Shown in pieces: positions 27,688-37,038 of a stretch of DNA of 52,082 nucleotides. Location: NCBI GenBank assembly GCA_031286385.1, contig JAITUJ010000013.1, forward strand, positions 1 through 52,082, written 5' to 3'. This DNA is from Clostridiales bacterium. Its GTDB lineage: Bacteria; Bacillota; Clostridia; Christensenellales; Pumilibacteraceae. The stretch's first letter is position 1. Every line of letters starts with the position of its first letter. The position numbers and the translations under genes are program-made. The notes beneath the pieces are model-generated. The model searched no databases. It saw nothing but the letters and a program-made list of their open reading frames with translations, and was not told the origin of the DNA.

Positions 27688-28746
27688 TTAATTAATGTGC
27701 TTATAAATTGCAAACAGTGCATGCTGAACGCCTTTATCCACAATCTCTGTTCTTTCCCCTTCAAAATTATGCTCAAAAACTCTAATCCCCTGTTTGTTGC
27801 CAATAGCAATAAAACACCTTCCAGCTTTTTGATTTTTGTCAACAAAAGTCGAGCGGCTCAAAGGCACATTGGGCGGACTTGCATAGCCTGTGGTTGCAAG
27901 AGCTATATCACAGTCCGTTTGCGTGACCAAACTTGCTGCCATTTCATATGCTATCTCTTCACTGACTGCACCTTTTGCACTAAGCAACTCTGTGTCAAGC
28001 ATGAGTCGCATAGACTTTGACTGATTGCTATAACACACTAAACTTTCTAGCAAGTACGCACTGGCACCAGCAACACTAGCCAATGTAGATGCGACCCCTC
28101 CAGCAGTAAATGACTCTGCAATGGCAATTTTCTTTCCACTAGATTTGAGCATATTGACAACTTGTTCAAGCAGAGTAGTACCATCGACACTGTACAGACC
28201 ATCTATCAAAAGCTCTGTCAAGTTGTTTAACAAACTGTCTTTCACCAAATTATCAAGTTTGCTACTTATTCTCACTTTGAGTATACACTGTTCTACCCCT
28301 TCTTCAATGTCAAACTTCACTGTATTTTTTGAGTACTTTAAGCCTGCCAATAAGTCATTTAACTGTCCTTTAGATTTACCAAAAACACTGAATTTGTACA
28401 GACTATACTTTGTCTTTGCAGTAGTCATTTTGGGAACAATTTCTTTTGCAAAATAAACTATATCAAATTTTGGCATTGCAACCCATTTGACGCCATCTTG
28501 TAGCACAATTGTCTGCTCTACCTCAAATTTTAGCCTATTTTTTATATAGTTTGTAAAAAAACTAGTTTTCCCTACTATCAGACATACTGTACAAGAGTTG
28601 CGAACAAACTCATAAGTATAGTCAAATAGCTTTTTATTGACACAAACGACGCCTGCAACATCAATTCCGTGTTGGTACAGACAGTCCTTAATCGTGGCAA
28701 TTTGTTGGTTATCAAAAGTGTCTATGGAAAGTATTATTGTGCTCAT
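27688..28746 (-). CDS. cinA: CinA-like protein with eroded N-terminal domain and PncC-type C-terminal domain
   Basis: The C-terminal about 160 residues are a CinA/PncC nicotinamide-mononucleotide deamidase domain: AESFTAGGVASTLASVAGAS, KGAVSEEIAYEMA, ATTGYASPP and GRCFIAI. The N-terminal part (352 aa in all from the ATG at 28746) should be a molybdopterin-binding-like COG1058 domain, but it keeps only scattered similarity and lacks the usual GTELLLG and GGLGPT motifs. Position after rimO and pgsA matches the Firmicutes rimO/pgsA-cinA order, but recA, normally next, is absent. There is no SD before the start. A TTG start at 28791 is less likely. Confidence 0.82.
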   Translation of the reverse strand: MSTIILSIDTFDNQQIATIKDCLYQHGIDVAGVVCVNKKLFDYTYEFVRNSCTVCLIVGKTSFFTNYIKNRLKFEVEQTIVLQDGVKWVAMPKFDIVYFAKEIVPKMTTAKTKYSLYKFSVFGKSKGQLNDLLAGLKYSKNTVKFDIEEGVEQCILKVRISSKLDNLVKDSLLNNLTELLIDGLYSVDGTTLLEQVVNMLKSSGKKIAIAESFTAGGVASTLASVAGASAYLLESLVCYSNQSKSMRLMLDTELLSAKGAVSEEIAYEMAASLVTQTDCDIALATTGYASPPNVPLSRSTFVDKNQKAGRCFIAIGNKQGIRVFEHNFEGERTEIVDKGVQHALFAIYKHIN

Positions 28747-28818
28747 AAAAAATAAAGTTTTAGAATTTAGAAAACGAAAATTTTTATGCAAATGTCAAAA
28801 AAAATAGATATTGAGCTA

Positions 28819-29391
28819 TCAGTTTAGAACCTCTCTATTTTTAATTATATAATTTGCACAGGACATGATTGACAGCAAAGCCGCTAAAAACAACAGCGCA
28901 AGACCAGTGAACAGTATATATTTAGAACTCTCATCTTTTACTAATCTAGCAATTAAAACAATCACGATACCCATCATCTGAACAATGGTCTTTAACTTTC
29001 CATAAAAGTCTGCTGCCAATACTACTGATTTTGAAACAGCTATCAATCTAAATCCGCCTATGACCATTTCACGACTTACAAAAATAATGGCAATCAGCAA
29101 CATGGAAAGTTGCACAAACTGTTGACTGTGATGATAGACATCGTAAACAAACAGTATGGCCGCTGAGTTGACTAAAATCTTGTCTGCAATTGGATCCAAA
29201 AATTTTCCCAAATCTGTTACCAAACTGTACTTGCGTGCTATCATTCCATCAAGCCAATCAGTGACAGCCGCCAAAATAAACACTGTAAGGCAAATTGTTC
29301 TATTTTGGGGAATAGAATCTGTCAAAAAAAACATTACAAATACAGGGACTAAAATAATGCGTAAAAAAGTCAATTTAGTTGGTAAATTCAT
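28819..29391 (-). CDS. pgsA: CDP-diacylglycerol--glycerol-3-phosphate 3-phosphatidyltransferase
   Basis: Makes phosphatidylglycerol phosphate for membrane phospholipid. The 190-aa integral membrane protein has the complete CDP-alcohol phosphotransferase motif DGX2ARX8GX3DX3D, seen as DGMIARKYSLVTDLG followed by KFLDPIAD. The gene starts 22 nt after rimO and lies 72 nt before cinA; only a weak GGA is seen 10 nt before the ATG. It is probably co-transcribed with rimO. Confidence 0.95.
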   Translation of the reverse strand: MNLPTKLTFLRIILVPVFVMFFLTDSIPQNRTICLTVFILAAVTDWLDGMIARKYSLVTDLGKFLDPIADKILVNSAAILFVYDVYHHSQQFVQLSMLLIAIIFVSREMVIGGFRLIAVSKSVVLAADFYGKLKTIVQMMGIVIVLIARLVKDESSKYILFTGLALLFLAALLSIMSCANYIIKNREVLN

Positions 29392-29413
29392 AGTAAATTC
29401 CAGTTGATAAGCT

Positions 29414-30766
29414 TCAACTAATTATCTCTCCTATCAAATCGTAGTCACTCACACCGTTGATTACAACTTGATAAAAGTTGCCAATATCACAGTTCTTTGC
29501 ATTGAAGTAAACTAAACTATCTATGTTTGGTGCATTTTGCTGTGTCCTGCCATAAAGCATTTGTTTATCATAATCTATCCCCTCATAAAGTACTGTCACG
29601 CTTTTTCCTATCAAAGATTGATTCTTTTGTCTAGCTACTTGCAATTGTGCTTGTCCCAACTCTTTTAGTCTATTATTCTTAACTTTTTTTGTTATCTGAT
29701 GCTTAAAGTCATATGACGGAGTGCCTTGTTCTCTACTGTAAGCAAAAAAACCTACATTGTCCAATTTTTGAGTTTTCAAAAATTCTATCAATTCCTCATG
29801 TTCAGCATCAGACTCTGATGGAAAACCAGTAATAAATGTACTCCTTATAGCAATGTCACTGTTGGCTTCCCTAATTTTTTTTATCAAAGAAATGGTCTTA
29901 TCTTTGGTCTGATGTCGTCCCATTAATTGAAGTATTCGTGTATTTATATGTTGCAAAGGCATGTCGATATACTTTGTGACTTTTGAATGATGCGCTATCA
30001 AATCAATAATATTATCTGTCACTAAATCAGGATAGCAGTACATCAATCTAATCCACTCAACGCCTTCAATCTGACCCAAATGCTCTACCAAATCATTTAG
30101 GCGTACATTACCCAAATCAAATCCAAAGCTAGTCAAATCTTGTGCGACAAGTATAATCTCCTTTGCTCCTTTATCCACCAAACTTTTGGTTTCCTCTATA
30201 AGCGAATTTACATCTCTGGATTTTAGCTTCCCTCTTATACTAGGTATTGTACAGAATGAACATTTAAAGTTGCAGCCTTCGGAAATTTTCAAGTATGCAT
30301 AGTGTTGAGGCGTGGTGACAAACCTTTCCGTACTCTCAATTTTTGTATCTTCTACATCAATTACTCTATCGCCCTTGTACAATTTGTCAACTATGCTACC
30401 TATTCTGTCATAAGCACCGACACCCAAAAAGGCATCGACTTCGGGCAAGTCATTGTATAATGTTGATACTGCATATTTTTGGGACATACATCCAGTAACA
30501 ATCAACTTTTGACAAACTCCACTGATTTTGTAGTTTGCTACTTGTAAAATGGTATCAATGGACTCTTTTTGAGCAGATGTTATAAAAGCACATGTATTTA
30601 CAATGATCAAGTGTGCATCGCTGAGATGTTCTACAAAGCTATACCCAACTTGATTCAAGTTATACATCATACGCTCTGTATCTACCCTATTTTTGTCACA
30701 CCCCAAAGATATGACACTACAATTATACTGTCTTTTTACAACAGTATTGTCACTTTTAGGTACCAC
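29414..30766 (-). CDS. rimO: Ribosomal protein S12 methylthiotransferase
   Basis: Radical-SAM enzyme that methylthiolates Asp of ribosomal protein S12. The 450 aa have the N-terminal MTTase domain with three cluster cysteines (SLGCDKNRVD, VNTCAFI, VTGCMSQKY), the radical SAM motif CNFKCSFC followed by IPSIRGK, which is typical of RimO rather than MiaB, and a C-terminal TRAM domain. The start is GTG at 30766, with AGGT about 9 nt upstream, and overlaps the end of the DUF1801 gene by 11 nt, so translation is coupled. Confidence 0.94.
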   Translation of the reverse strand: MVPKSDNTVVKRQYNCSVISLGCDKNRVDTERMMYNLNQVGYSFVEHLSDAHLIIVNTCAFITSAQKESIDTILQVANYKISGVCQKLIVTGCMSQKYAVSTLYNDLPEVDAFLGVGAYDRIGSIVDKLYKGDRVIDVEDTKIESTERFVTTPQHYAYLKISEGCNFKCSFCTIPSIRGKLKSRDVNSLIEETKSLVDKGAKEIILVAQDLTSFGFDLGNVRLNDLVEHLGQIEGVEWIRLMYCYPDLVTDNIIDLIAHHSKVTKYIDMPLQHINTRILQLMGRHQTKDKTISLIKKIREANSDIAIRSTFITGFPSESDAEHEELIEFLKTQKLDNVGFFAYSREQGTPSYDFKHQITKKVKNNRLKELGQAQLQVARQKNQSLIGKSVTVLYEGIDYDKQMLYGRTQQNAPNIDSLVYFNAKNCDIGNFYQVVINGVSDYDLIGEIIS

Positions 30767-31106
30767 GAAACATTGACCTACCTTGTTCCATATATTGTTT
30801 AATTACTTGTTCTAGTTGTACTACTTCATTTATGTCATTAAACTCAATTCGTCTACCGCCATTTACACAAAAATTGGATCTGTGCAATAGTCCAGCAAAG
30901 TCATCCATGCTGTCACCCTTCAAAAAAAGTAAAACTGCATGAGGCTTAAAATATGACAACAAAAATACATTTTTGTCATTGTCTGTATAGCAAGGCTTAC
31001 CCCACTTTACGACTTCTTCAAATCCCAAAGATAAGGCCATATCTCGCAACTTGTAAAGTATATCTTTATATGGACTTTTTTCTATATATTCAGTAATAAA
31101 ATTCAA
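30756..31106 (-). CDS. DUF1801 (YdhG-like) small protein
   Basis: A 116-aa protein of the DUF1801 family, recognised by EEVVKWGKPCY, NVFLLSYFKPHAVLLFLKG and a C-terminal helix. The family is widespread with no established biochemical role. It uses a TTG start at 31106, supported by an excellent SD (AGGAG, about 6-7 nt). It overlaps rimO by 11 nt. It is not part of the usual ftsK-rimO-pgsA neighbourhood, so it is an insertion into that order. Confidence 0.8.
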   Translation of the reverse strand: MNFITEYIEKSPYKDILYKLRDMALSLGFEEVVKWGKPCYTDNDKNVFLLSYFKPHAVLLFLKGDSMDDFAGLLHRSNFCVNGGRRIEFNDINEVVQLEQVIKQYMEQGRSMFRGT

Positions 31107-31196
31107 AATTCTCTCCTATACTAATAGTGTAGTAAACAGTATATCACAAGACAACTAACTTTGCAAATAATTTGCAATATAAATTGTGACTTCTAC

Positions 31197-31928
31197 TCAA
31201 TTTATCTTTTGATTGTCACTCATCTTTGAATAAATTAATTTACTCTTTTTATATTTTTTTAGCAAAAATAGGGCAATAAATATGACTACTGTTAAAAAGA
31301 CAGTGAACAGTACAAATATAAACACAGCTATCGTCACAAAAAATTCTATTGGATACATTACTATCAAAAAATCAGTAGACGGATCCAGCAGCCAATCTTG
31401 ATTGTTAAAAAACATCTTGTGAAATAGAATAAATATAGACTCAAAATCAATTATAGACCAAAGTGCCAAAAATGTAAAAATACAAATAGTTAAAATGCTA
31501 GCAATAATATAGGTTTTATACAATATTTTTTTATGCTCTCTCCCTTTAATTACACACAATACCAAAGTCATCAAAAAAATAGCCAACGACGCACACACTA
31601 CAAAGAATGCTCCCATAAATAAGCTTTTTACATCTTTCATGTGGCTGATTTCTACATCGCTAAAAAAAGGGCGAACAGTTCCACTTACTGAAACATTTAT
31701 TTGCAAATTGTCGTCAAAACCCAATATGTACCTCATTAGATTTCTGGTCAACATTTCCAAATCTGTATTGGATACGCCAATTAGGTTTGCTGTGTCATGT
31801 AATTTGTACTGCCATCTATAGAACCACATACTAAAAGTTGGCAAACAAACACTTGCATACAGTATTATTAAAATCAAACAGAGCACATTTGCTATTGCAC
31901 AAAGTTTAAATAATTTTACTTTTAGCAT
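31197..31928 (-). CDS. Lit-like lipoprotein intramolecular transacylase (TIGR01906/DUF1461)
   Basis: Integral membrane protein of 243 aa with N-terminal helix, an extracellular loop and further helices. It carries the TIGR01906/DUF1461 signatures SHMKDVKSLF and FHKMFFNN followed by W-LLDPSTDFLIVMYPIEFF, with two conserved histidines. In Enterococcus and Bacillus, family members (Lit) transfer an acyl chain to the N-terminus of lipoproteins, giving the lyso-form that weakens TLR2 recognition. That activity is inferred here from family. The gene lies between ftsK and the DUF1801 gene with no clear SD. At least two lipoproteins are encoded in this window as possible substrates. Confidence 0.78.
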   Translation of the reverse strand: MLKVKLFKLCAIANVLCLILIILYASVCLPTFSMWFYRWQYKLHDTANLIGVSNTDLEMLTRNLMRYILGFDDNLQINVSVSGTVRPFFSDVEISHMKDVKSLFMGAFFVVCASLAIFLMTLVLCVIKGREHKKILYKTYIIASILTICIFTFLALWSIIDFESIFILFHKMFFNNQDWLLDPSTDFLIVMYPIEFFVTIAVFIFVLFTVFLTVVIFIALFLLKKYKKSKLIYSKMSDNQKIN

Positions 31929-32059
31929 TATTTTTCACACTCTAAAATTCATTAAAAACTGCGGACAAATTAGCACCCCAAAATTCTAAGCCAACCATTA
32001 TAGAACAAATTATAGAAAGAGAGTTACAAAACTTTATTAACTTGTCTGCATATCCAAAA

Positions 32060-35000
32060 TCAGTCTTTACTTTCACCAAAGATTGCAATGAACTCATCTT
32101 TTGCAATGCGAACCTCGCGCGGCTTGCTCCCATCCAATGGTCCTATATACCCTCTCTGTTCCATTTGGTCTACAATTCTTGATGCCCTAGCATACCCTAC
32201 GCTAAATCGTCTTTGAATCATGGATGTTGAAGCTTGTCCGCTTTCTATTACTCTTCTCAAAACATCGGGCAACAATGGATCAATGGCATCACTGTCCAAA
32301 TCATCACTGTCCAATCCATTGGTTTCTTTTTCTGTCATAATTTCTTTTTCTACTCGCTCATCAAAATCACCATCATTGTTAGACTTGCAGTGTTCTACAA
32401 CGGCCAAAACCTCGGCACTTGTGATGTACGCACCCTGTACTCTCTTTGGAGTGTTATTGTCAATAGGGCTATACAACATATCTCCTCTACCCAACAGATT
32501 TTCTGCTCCACCAGTGTCCAATATAGTTTTAGAATCTACATATTGTGTTACACTAAAAGCAATCCTACTAGGCAAGTTGGCTTTTATTGTACCCGTTATT
32601 ACATCGACAGAAGGACGCTGAGTAGCGATTATCAAATGAATGCCAGCAGCTCTTGCTTTTTGTGTCAATGACCTTATTTTATCTTCTACTTCACGCTTAT
32701 TTGTGAGCATCAAGTCAGCAAGTTCATCTACAATTATGACAACGTAAGGTAACTTTTTTTCACTACCTGACTGTACAGCTTCACAAAAATTGAACTCTAC
32801 AATATTTTTTACTTTGTTTACCTGCATCAACTTATAACGGCGTTCCATCTCATTGATTGCCCAATTGAATGCATTGATGGCTTGTGCTGACTCTGTCACA
32901 ATATCTTTGACTATCAAGTGGGGCAAATTTGCAAATACAGAAAATTCAACACGCTTTGGATCAATCAAAATTAGACGCACTTCTTCGGGACTTGCTTTGT
33001 ACAAAATACTAGTGATAATCGCATTAAGGCAGGCACTTTTACCACTATTTGTAGCACCCGCTATTAACAGGTGAGGCATTTTTTCTAGACTTGCTACAAT
33101 GAGTTGTCCCGATATGTCCTTGCCCAATGCTAGCGTCAGCGGGCTAACAGAATTTTTAAACTCTTTGCTATCAATAATGTCCTTTAACCCCACCACTCCT
33201 ATTTGAGAATTGGGCACTTCTATTCCTATTGCTTTTTTACCTGGAATAGGCATCTCTATGCGTATTCCACCGCTACTCTCTAAATTATATGCCAAATCAT
33301 GCGTGTATTGCTCAATCTTCTTTATAGGCACTCCTGGTGGCATCTCTATTTCAAAACGAGTTACAGCTGGTCCATATGCTATATCTTTTATCGTAGCTTC
33401 CAATCCAAAGCTATGCAATGTCTTAATCAAAATTTCTGCTTTAAGTTGACTGTCTGCTCCATATTCCAATGGGTCAGTAGAATTGTTTGACAGCAAGTTT
33501 ATATTGGGCTTTACATACTTTCTGTTTCTTTTTTTTTGATGCACAGCTCTCTTAGACACATTAAATTCCAGTTGCTGTGTATTACCTCTTTTGTCTAAGC
33601 TTATATTTTGATTGACATCTACTTGTCCATCAAAAATATTTGATGTGTTTTGGTCCTGATGTTGGATAGTATAATACCCAGTGTGATCTTCAATATTGTG
33701 GTCTTCACCACTGACAAAATCTATCACATTATCAAAGATTTCAGAACACAAAGTTTCTGTATCCAATTCTCCCTTTTTTGTATATTCCGCTTTTGGCTCG
33801 TCTTCCACTATCAAGTCACCAAAAATGTCATCAATGATATCTCCATTATTCAAATCTTTGTATTTGCTTGCAAATAAATCTGTGTCAGAATTTTGATTTG
33901 TAACAGAATTTTTTGTAAACATAGAAGCATTGATTATCTCTGGTTGAACAAAACCCGAATTACTGTTGTCGTGCGACGCATTTTCAGAAGTTACTTTTGA
34001 TTTTTCCGTTTTTTTATTTGCTAAAACTTTGACTTGCTCCCCATTGGTAATGGGAGGTAAATCTAGCTCAAAATTGCTTAAAGTTTTTTTAGTGTCGTTA
34101 TCAATCTGGGAAAAAGCTCTGTCTATTGGACTGCCATATTTTTTTTTATCTCTCTTAGAAACCGAAAGATTATCCAAAATAGAGGTGGCTTTGCCATCTT
34201 TTTCGCACCTTTTTGTCATGTCGTCCCCATTTATTATCTCCCCACTCACATACTCTTGCTCAATATCAGGAGAAGGAGGGAATACAAAGGACTTCAATGT
34301 CTTTTTAGGACTAGTCAATTTGGGAGGCTTAAATACTGTGACTGGACTGTTTGAGCCAAACAACTGTGGTGGTGAAGCCGAATAGTTGTTTGCATTGTAA
34401 ACACTTGTATTTAAATTTCTACTACTTTTCAGTGGATTGGGATTACCAAAAAGTGTCATATATGCAGCGCTACGACTATTTAAGTCGCTGTCATCTAGGC
34501 TATTTGCTCTTTGACTAGATTTAATATTTTCACTTTCAAATTGTGATGTATAATTACTTTGCTGCGCACTGTTGTACTGTGGCGAGGCAGACTGATAATT
34601 GTACATATGTTGTGCGTAAGGTGTAGATTGCAAGTCATAAAATCTATCACTTTGAGTATTTTCACTACTTTCAGCAATTTGACTTAGCTGTTGATTTGTC
34701 GAAAGATTAACTGTTTTTCTTGGAATAATCGTTTCCACAAACAGTGAGTTTTGCGGATTAGATGACACCAGTTGAGCAGAATCTACTGTACCCTTGACAA
34801 AAGGAATCTGTGCCTTTTTTTCTACCCTTTGTACTCTCTTTTTGCTTTTCAAAAAAGGAATTTGTTTGCCATAGTCAGTAAATATCCAAGTACTGATAGC
34901 AAACGCAACAAATAAAATTAGCAAGGACAGGATAGTGCCAACTAAACTTGCCAAACCAAAAGATGGAATACCAAACAAAGCACCTGCTAAGCTTGTCTGC

Positions 35001-35383
35001 ATTTCATATGTTTTGCTCAAATGCTCATTAAAGCCAATGCCATCGCCATATAGTGAGTAAGTAGAAATTATGTGCATAAACATAATTAAGGAAAAAATAC
35101 TAATAGCAAGTAAACACAATTTACCTTTACTGATGACCAACCTTTTGTCCTTTATCATGCAGTACCCATATAACCCCAGCACTAGACACAAGGGATAGCT
35201 AATTATCCCAAACAATCCCATAACAAAATTTGCTAAGCTCTCTGCTATAAAAAAACTGTTTCTAGCAAACAAGCAAAACAAAACAAGCACTGATATTACA
35301 ATGAGTGAAATACCAAACTTTAACCTAAACTTTTGCAACTTAATATGATCATTTACATTCGCATTATTTTTATCTAAAATCAC
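32060..35383 (-). CDS. ftsK: DNA translocase FtsK/SpoIIIE
   Basis: Septum-located motor that pumps chromosomal DNA during division. The 1107 aa show an N-terminal domain with about four membrane helices (residues 20-170), a long Ser/Asn/Gln-rich linker (about 190-650), the motor with Walker A GATNSGKS near residue 774 and Walker B VVIIVDELADLM near 885, and the C-terminal gamma winged helix (ASTSMIQRRFSVGYARASRIVDQ) that reads chromosome orientation sequences. The start is GTG at 35383 with GGGGAG 4 nt upstream. It is preceded by its own promoter and a leader of about 100 nt. The linker is longer than in SpoIIIE. Confidence 0.96.
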   Translation of the reverse strand: MILDKNNANVNDHIKLQKFRLKFGISLIVISVLVLFCLFARNSFFIAESLANFVMGLFGIISYPLCLVLGLYGYCMIKDKRLVISKGKLCLLAISIFSLIMFMHIISTYSLYGDGIGFNEHLSKTYEMQTSLAGALFGIPSFGLASLVGTILSLLILFVAFAISTWIFTDYGKQIPFLKSKKRVQRVEKKAQIPFVKGTVDSAQLVSSNPQNSLFVETIIPRKTVNLSTNQQLSQIAESSENTQSDRFYDLQSTPYAQHMYNYQSASPQYNSAQQSNYTSQFESENIKSSQRANSLDDSDLNSRSAAYMTLFGNPNPLKSSRNLNTSVYNANNYSASPPQLFGSNSPVTVFKPPKLTSPKKTLKSFVFPPSPDIEQEYVSGEIINGDDMTKRCEKDGKATSILDNLSVSKRDKKKYGSPIDRAFSQIDNDTKKTLSNFELDLPPITNGEQVKVLANKKTEKSKVTSENASHDNSNSGFVQPEIINASMFTKNSVTNQNSDTDLFASKYKDLNNGDIIDDIFGDLIVEDEPKAEYTKKGELDTETLCSEIFDNVIDFVSGEDHNIEDHTGYYTIQHQDQNTSNIFDGQVDVNQNISLDKRGNTQQLEFNVSKRAVHQKKRNRKYVKPNINLLSNNSTDPLEYGADSQLKAEILIKTLHSFGLEATIKDIAYGPAVTRFEIEMPPGVPIKKIEQYTHDLAYNLESSGGIRIEMPIPGKKAIGIEVPNSQIGVVGLKDIIDSKEFKNSVSPLTLALGKDISGQLIVASLEKMPHLLIAGATNSGKSACLNAIITSILYKASPEEVRLILIDPKRVEFSVFANLPHLIVKDIVTESAQAINAFNWAINEMERRYKLMQVNKVKNIVEFNFCEAVQSGSEKKLPYVVIIVDELADLMLTNKREVEDKIRSLTQKARAAGIHLIIATQRPSVDVITGTIKANLPSRIAFSVTQYVDSKTILDTGGAENLLGRGDMLYSPIDNNTPKRVQGAYITSAEVLAVVEHCKSNNDGDFDERVEKEIMTEKETNGLDSDDLDSDAIDPLLPDVLRRVIESGQASTSMIQRRFSVGYARASRIVDQMEQRGYIGPLDGSKPREVRIAKDEFIAIFGESKD

Positions 35384-35490
35384 CTTTCTCCCCTTTAAAA
35401 GCTGATAAAACTATACAGTACAAGTAAAGTTAGGTCATTTTTGCATCTCACAAAAGTTTTAACTTCACTTTTCATTTATTACTTATTCAT

Positions 35491-35519
35491 ATTATAACAC
35501 ATCTAAAAAATTTTTTCAA
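35491..35519 (-). promoter_or_regulatory. Promoter of ftsK
   Basis: TTGAAA (35514-35519), 17-nt spacer, TATAAT (35491-35496). It gives a leader of about 100 nt with SD. A weaker second candidate, ATGACC-17-TATAGT, lies closer to the gene. Confidence 0.7.
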
Positions 35520-35601
35520 TCATTCTAAGCAAAATTTTTACATCTTTGTAATTTTTTTTCAAAGTATTCATTTTAAAACATATAACCAATTAGGCTATCA
35601 T

Positions 35602-35646
35602 AAAAAAAGAATAGCCAAAAAAATGTGTTCTTAGACTTTTTGGCTA
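35602..35646 (-). terminator. Terminator of the GT80-like gene
   Basis: TAGCCAAAAA (35612-35621) and TTTTTGGCTA (35637-35646) form a 10-bp stem, followed on the minus strand by TTC and seven T (35602-35608). GGCTAT at 35593-35598 could pair with the same arm instead, giving an alternative fold. Confidence 0.75.
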
Positions 35647-35671
35647 CAAAAGAAATTGTCATCAAACTATG

Positions 35672-36976
35672 TTATTGTTTGGCTGTCAGCATTTTTGCTG
35701 ATGAAAAGAAACCATACTCGTACAATAATTTCATATGCCGCAATGTAATGCCACCAGATGGAAATCCTCCTTGCTCAAATGATTCAAAAAAGAAGGCGAC
35801 TTGACTTTGGAGAGTAGCCATATAAAGTGTTGACTGATACCCCCCTATCGACAAATCAGGGTAAGCCCACATTAAAACTTCCATGGGTAGCTGCGCAGGC
35901 AGTATGGTGATGCCTTTTTCTCGGGTTTTATCAAATTGAGCATCATGTATGTTTTGTGCAGGATGAGGCTTTAACATGATATTGTAATCTTGACCAAATG
36001 AGTCTATGACGGCATCTACTGCATCATCAAAATTTTCTGGATTTTTACCATTTCCAATGTGCGTCCCACTTATCAACATCACAGGCTTTTCTGACTGCAA
36101 AAATATTTTATCAAAATCATCTTTTGAAAAAGACTTTGAATTATTTAGTGTTCCATCAAAAAAAGCCTCTCGTCTATACTTGCTCAACTTGTTTAGAATA
36201 TCAAGTGGTTGCTTTTTAACCAATGTAGCCGTTAACAATTCTGTCTTAACACTTGTCAAAACATCATCAGATAAAAATGCGAATTCAGGATATTGCATCC
36301 AATACTCTACATTGCTAAACTGTGCAGCTTGATACGCATACAAGTAGCTTTCCAGTATCTCTCCGTCTGTTACACTATTTTCTCCACTGTTATTTTGCTC
36401 AAAAGCTTGCAGAATATCTTGTAGTTTTTGACCATTTTGTATAAAACTACTCTCCCCGTTTGGTCCTACTATTGGATCAAAAATGCCACTGTAAGAGGCA
36501 GACCCGTCCGATAAAAGTGTTATGCTAAAACGGCTTTTTGGTATATTGTTTGCAAAAAAAGCTCTAAATGGCAACAATACTCGCAAGTCATCTACAAAAA
36601 AATTATAAAATGGTTGGTCATTTTTTTGTTCTATATCATGGATAGCGTCAATTGTAAAATTGACTATTTGACTTGGGTTGTAATCCACATTTTGCGGAAC
36701 AATCAGTTGAGCATTTTTTGGCAATTTAGTTACATCAAAAGTGTCTACCCTGCCAAAATATACATAAGAGGGCTCACTGTGAGTCATAATGTGTAAAATT
36801 GAATACAGAATAGGTAGCGTACCAAAAGTCACATAAATATTTTGTACATTGTTGTCAATTGGCACCATTATCTTTTTTCTACTATTTCTACCAATAAAAT
36901 AAAAACTCAACGCAGTACTAAGCAACAGTACTGCAATGACCACATATACCAATGTCAATTTAATAGATTTTTTCAT
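35672..36976 (-). CDS. Membrane-anchored GT80-type sialyltransferase-like glycosyltransferase
   Basis: A 434-aa protein with an N-terminal signal-anchor helix (residues 8-28) and basic flanks. The rest shows, in order, the landmarks I know from GT80 sialyltransferases of Pasteurella and Photobacterium: strand and helix NVQNIYVTFGTLPILYSIL, then LLSDGSASY (Asp157, aligned with the catalytic base of YDDGS), LISGTHIGNG, LKPHP (His338, aligned with KGHP), LPMEVLM (Glu366) and GGYQSTLYM (Ser382/Thr383, aligned with VASS). These residues bind CMP-sialic acid or catalyse transfer in that family. The substrate here is unknown. SD GAGGG is 6 nt before the ATG. It follows the dUTPase gene by 62 nt and ends in a terminator. 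Overall identity to known members is probably low. Confidence 0.62.
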   Translation of the reverse strand: MKKSIKLTLVYVVIAVLLLSTALSFYFIGRNSRKKIMVPIDNNVQNIYVTFGTLPILYSILHIMTHSEPSYVYFGRVDTFDVTKLPKNAQLIVPQNVDYNPSQIVNFTIDAIHDIEQKNDQPFYNFFVDDLRVLLPFRAFFANNIPKSRFSITLLSDGSASYSGIFDPIVGPNGESSFIQNGQKLQDILQAFEQNNSGENSVTDGEILESYLYAYQAAQFSNVEYWMQYPEFAFLSDDVLTSVKTELLTATLVKKQPLDILNKLSKYRREAFFDGTLNNSKSFSKDDFDKIFLQSEKPVMLISGTHIGNGKNPENFDDAVDAVIDSFGQDYNIMLKPHPAQNIHDAQFDKTREKGITILPAQLPMEVLMWAYPDLSIGGYQSTLYMATLQSQVAFFFESFEQGGFPSGGITLRHMKLLYEYGFFSSAKMLTAKQ

Positions 36977-37038
36977 AATACACCCTCATATCATTAGTAT
37001 GTCTTTATACAATTAAAATCTCATTGATTTTCAAAAAC

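Noticed and set aside
27535..28020. 161-codon plus-strand frame opposite cinA/tig
   Set aside because: Covers the tig promoter and the conserved CinA C-terminus in antisense; Cys/Ile/Phe-rich composition typical of a shadow.
31942..32133. 63-codon minus-strand frame between ftsK and the Lit-like gene
   Set aside because: Most of it is an alternative frame of the ftsK C-terminus; no SD and no recognisable protein.
32234..32671. 145-codon plus-strand frame opposite ftsK
   Set aside because: Antisense of the conserved motor and gamma domains; no independent support.
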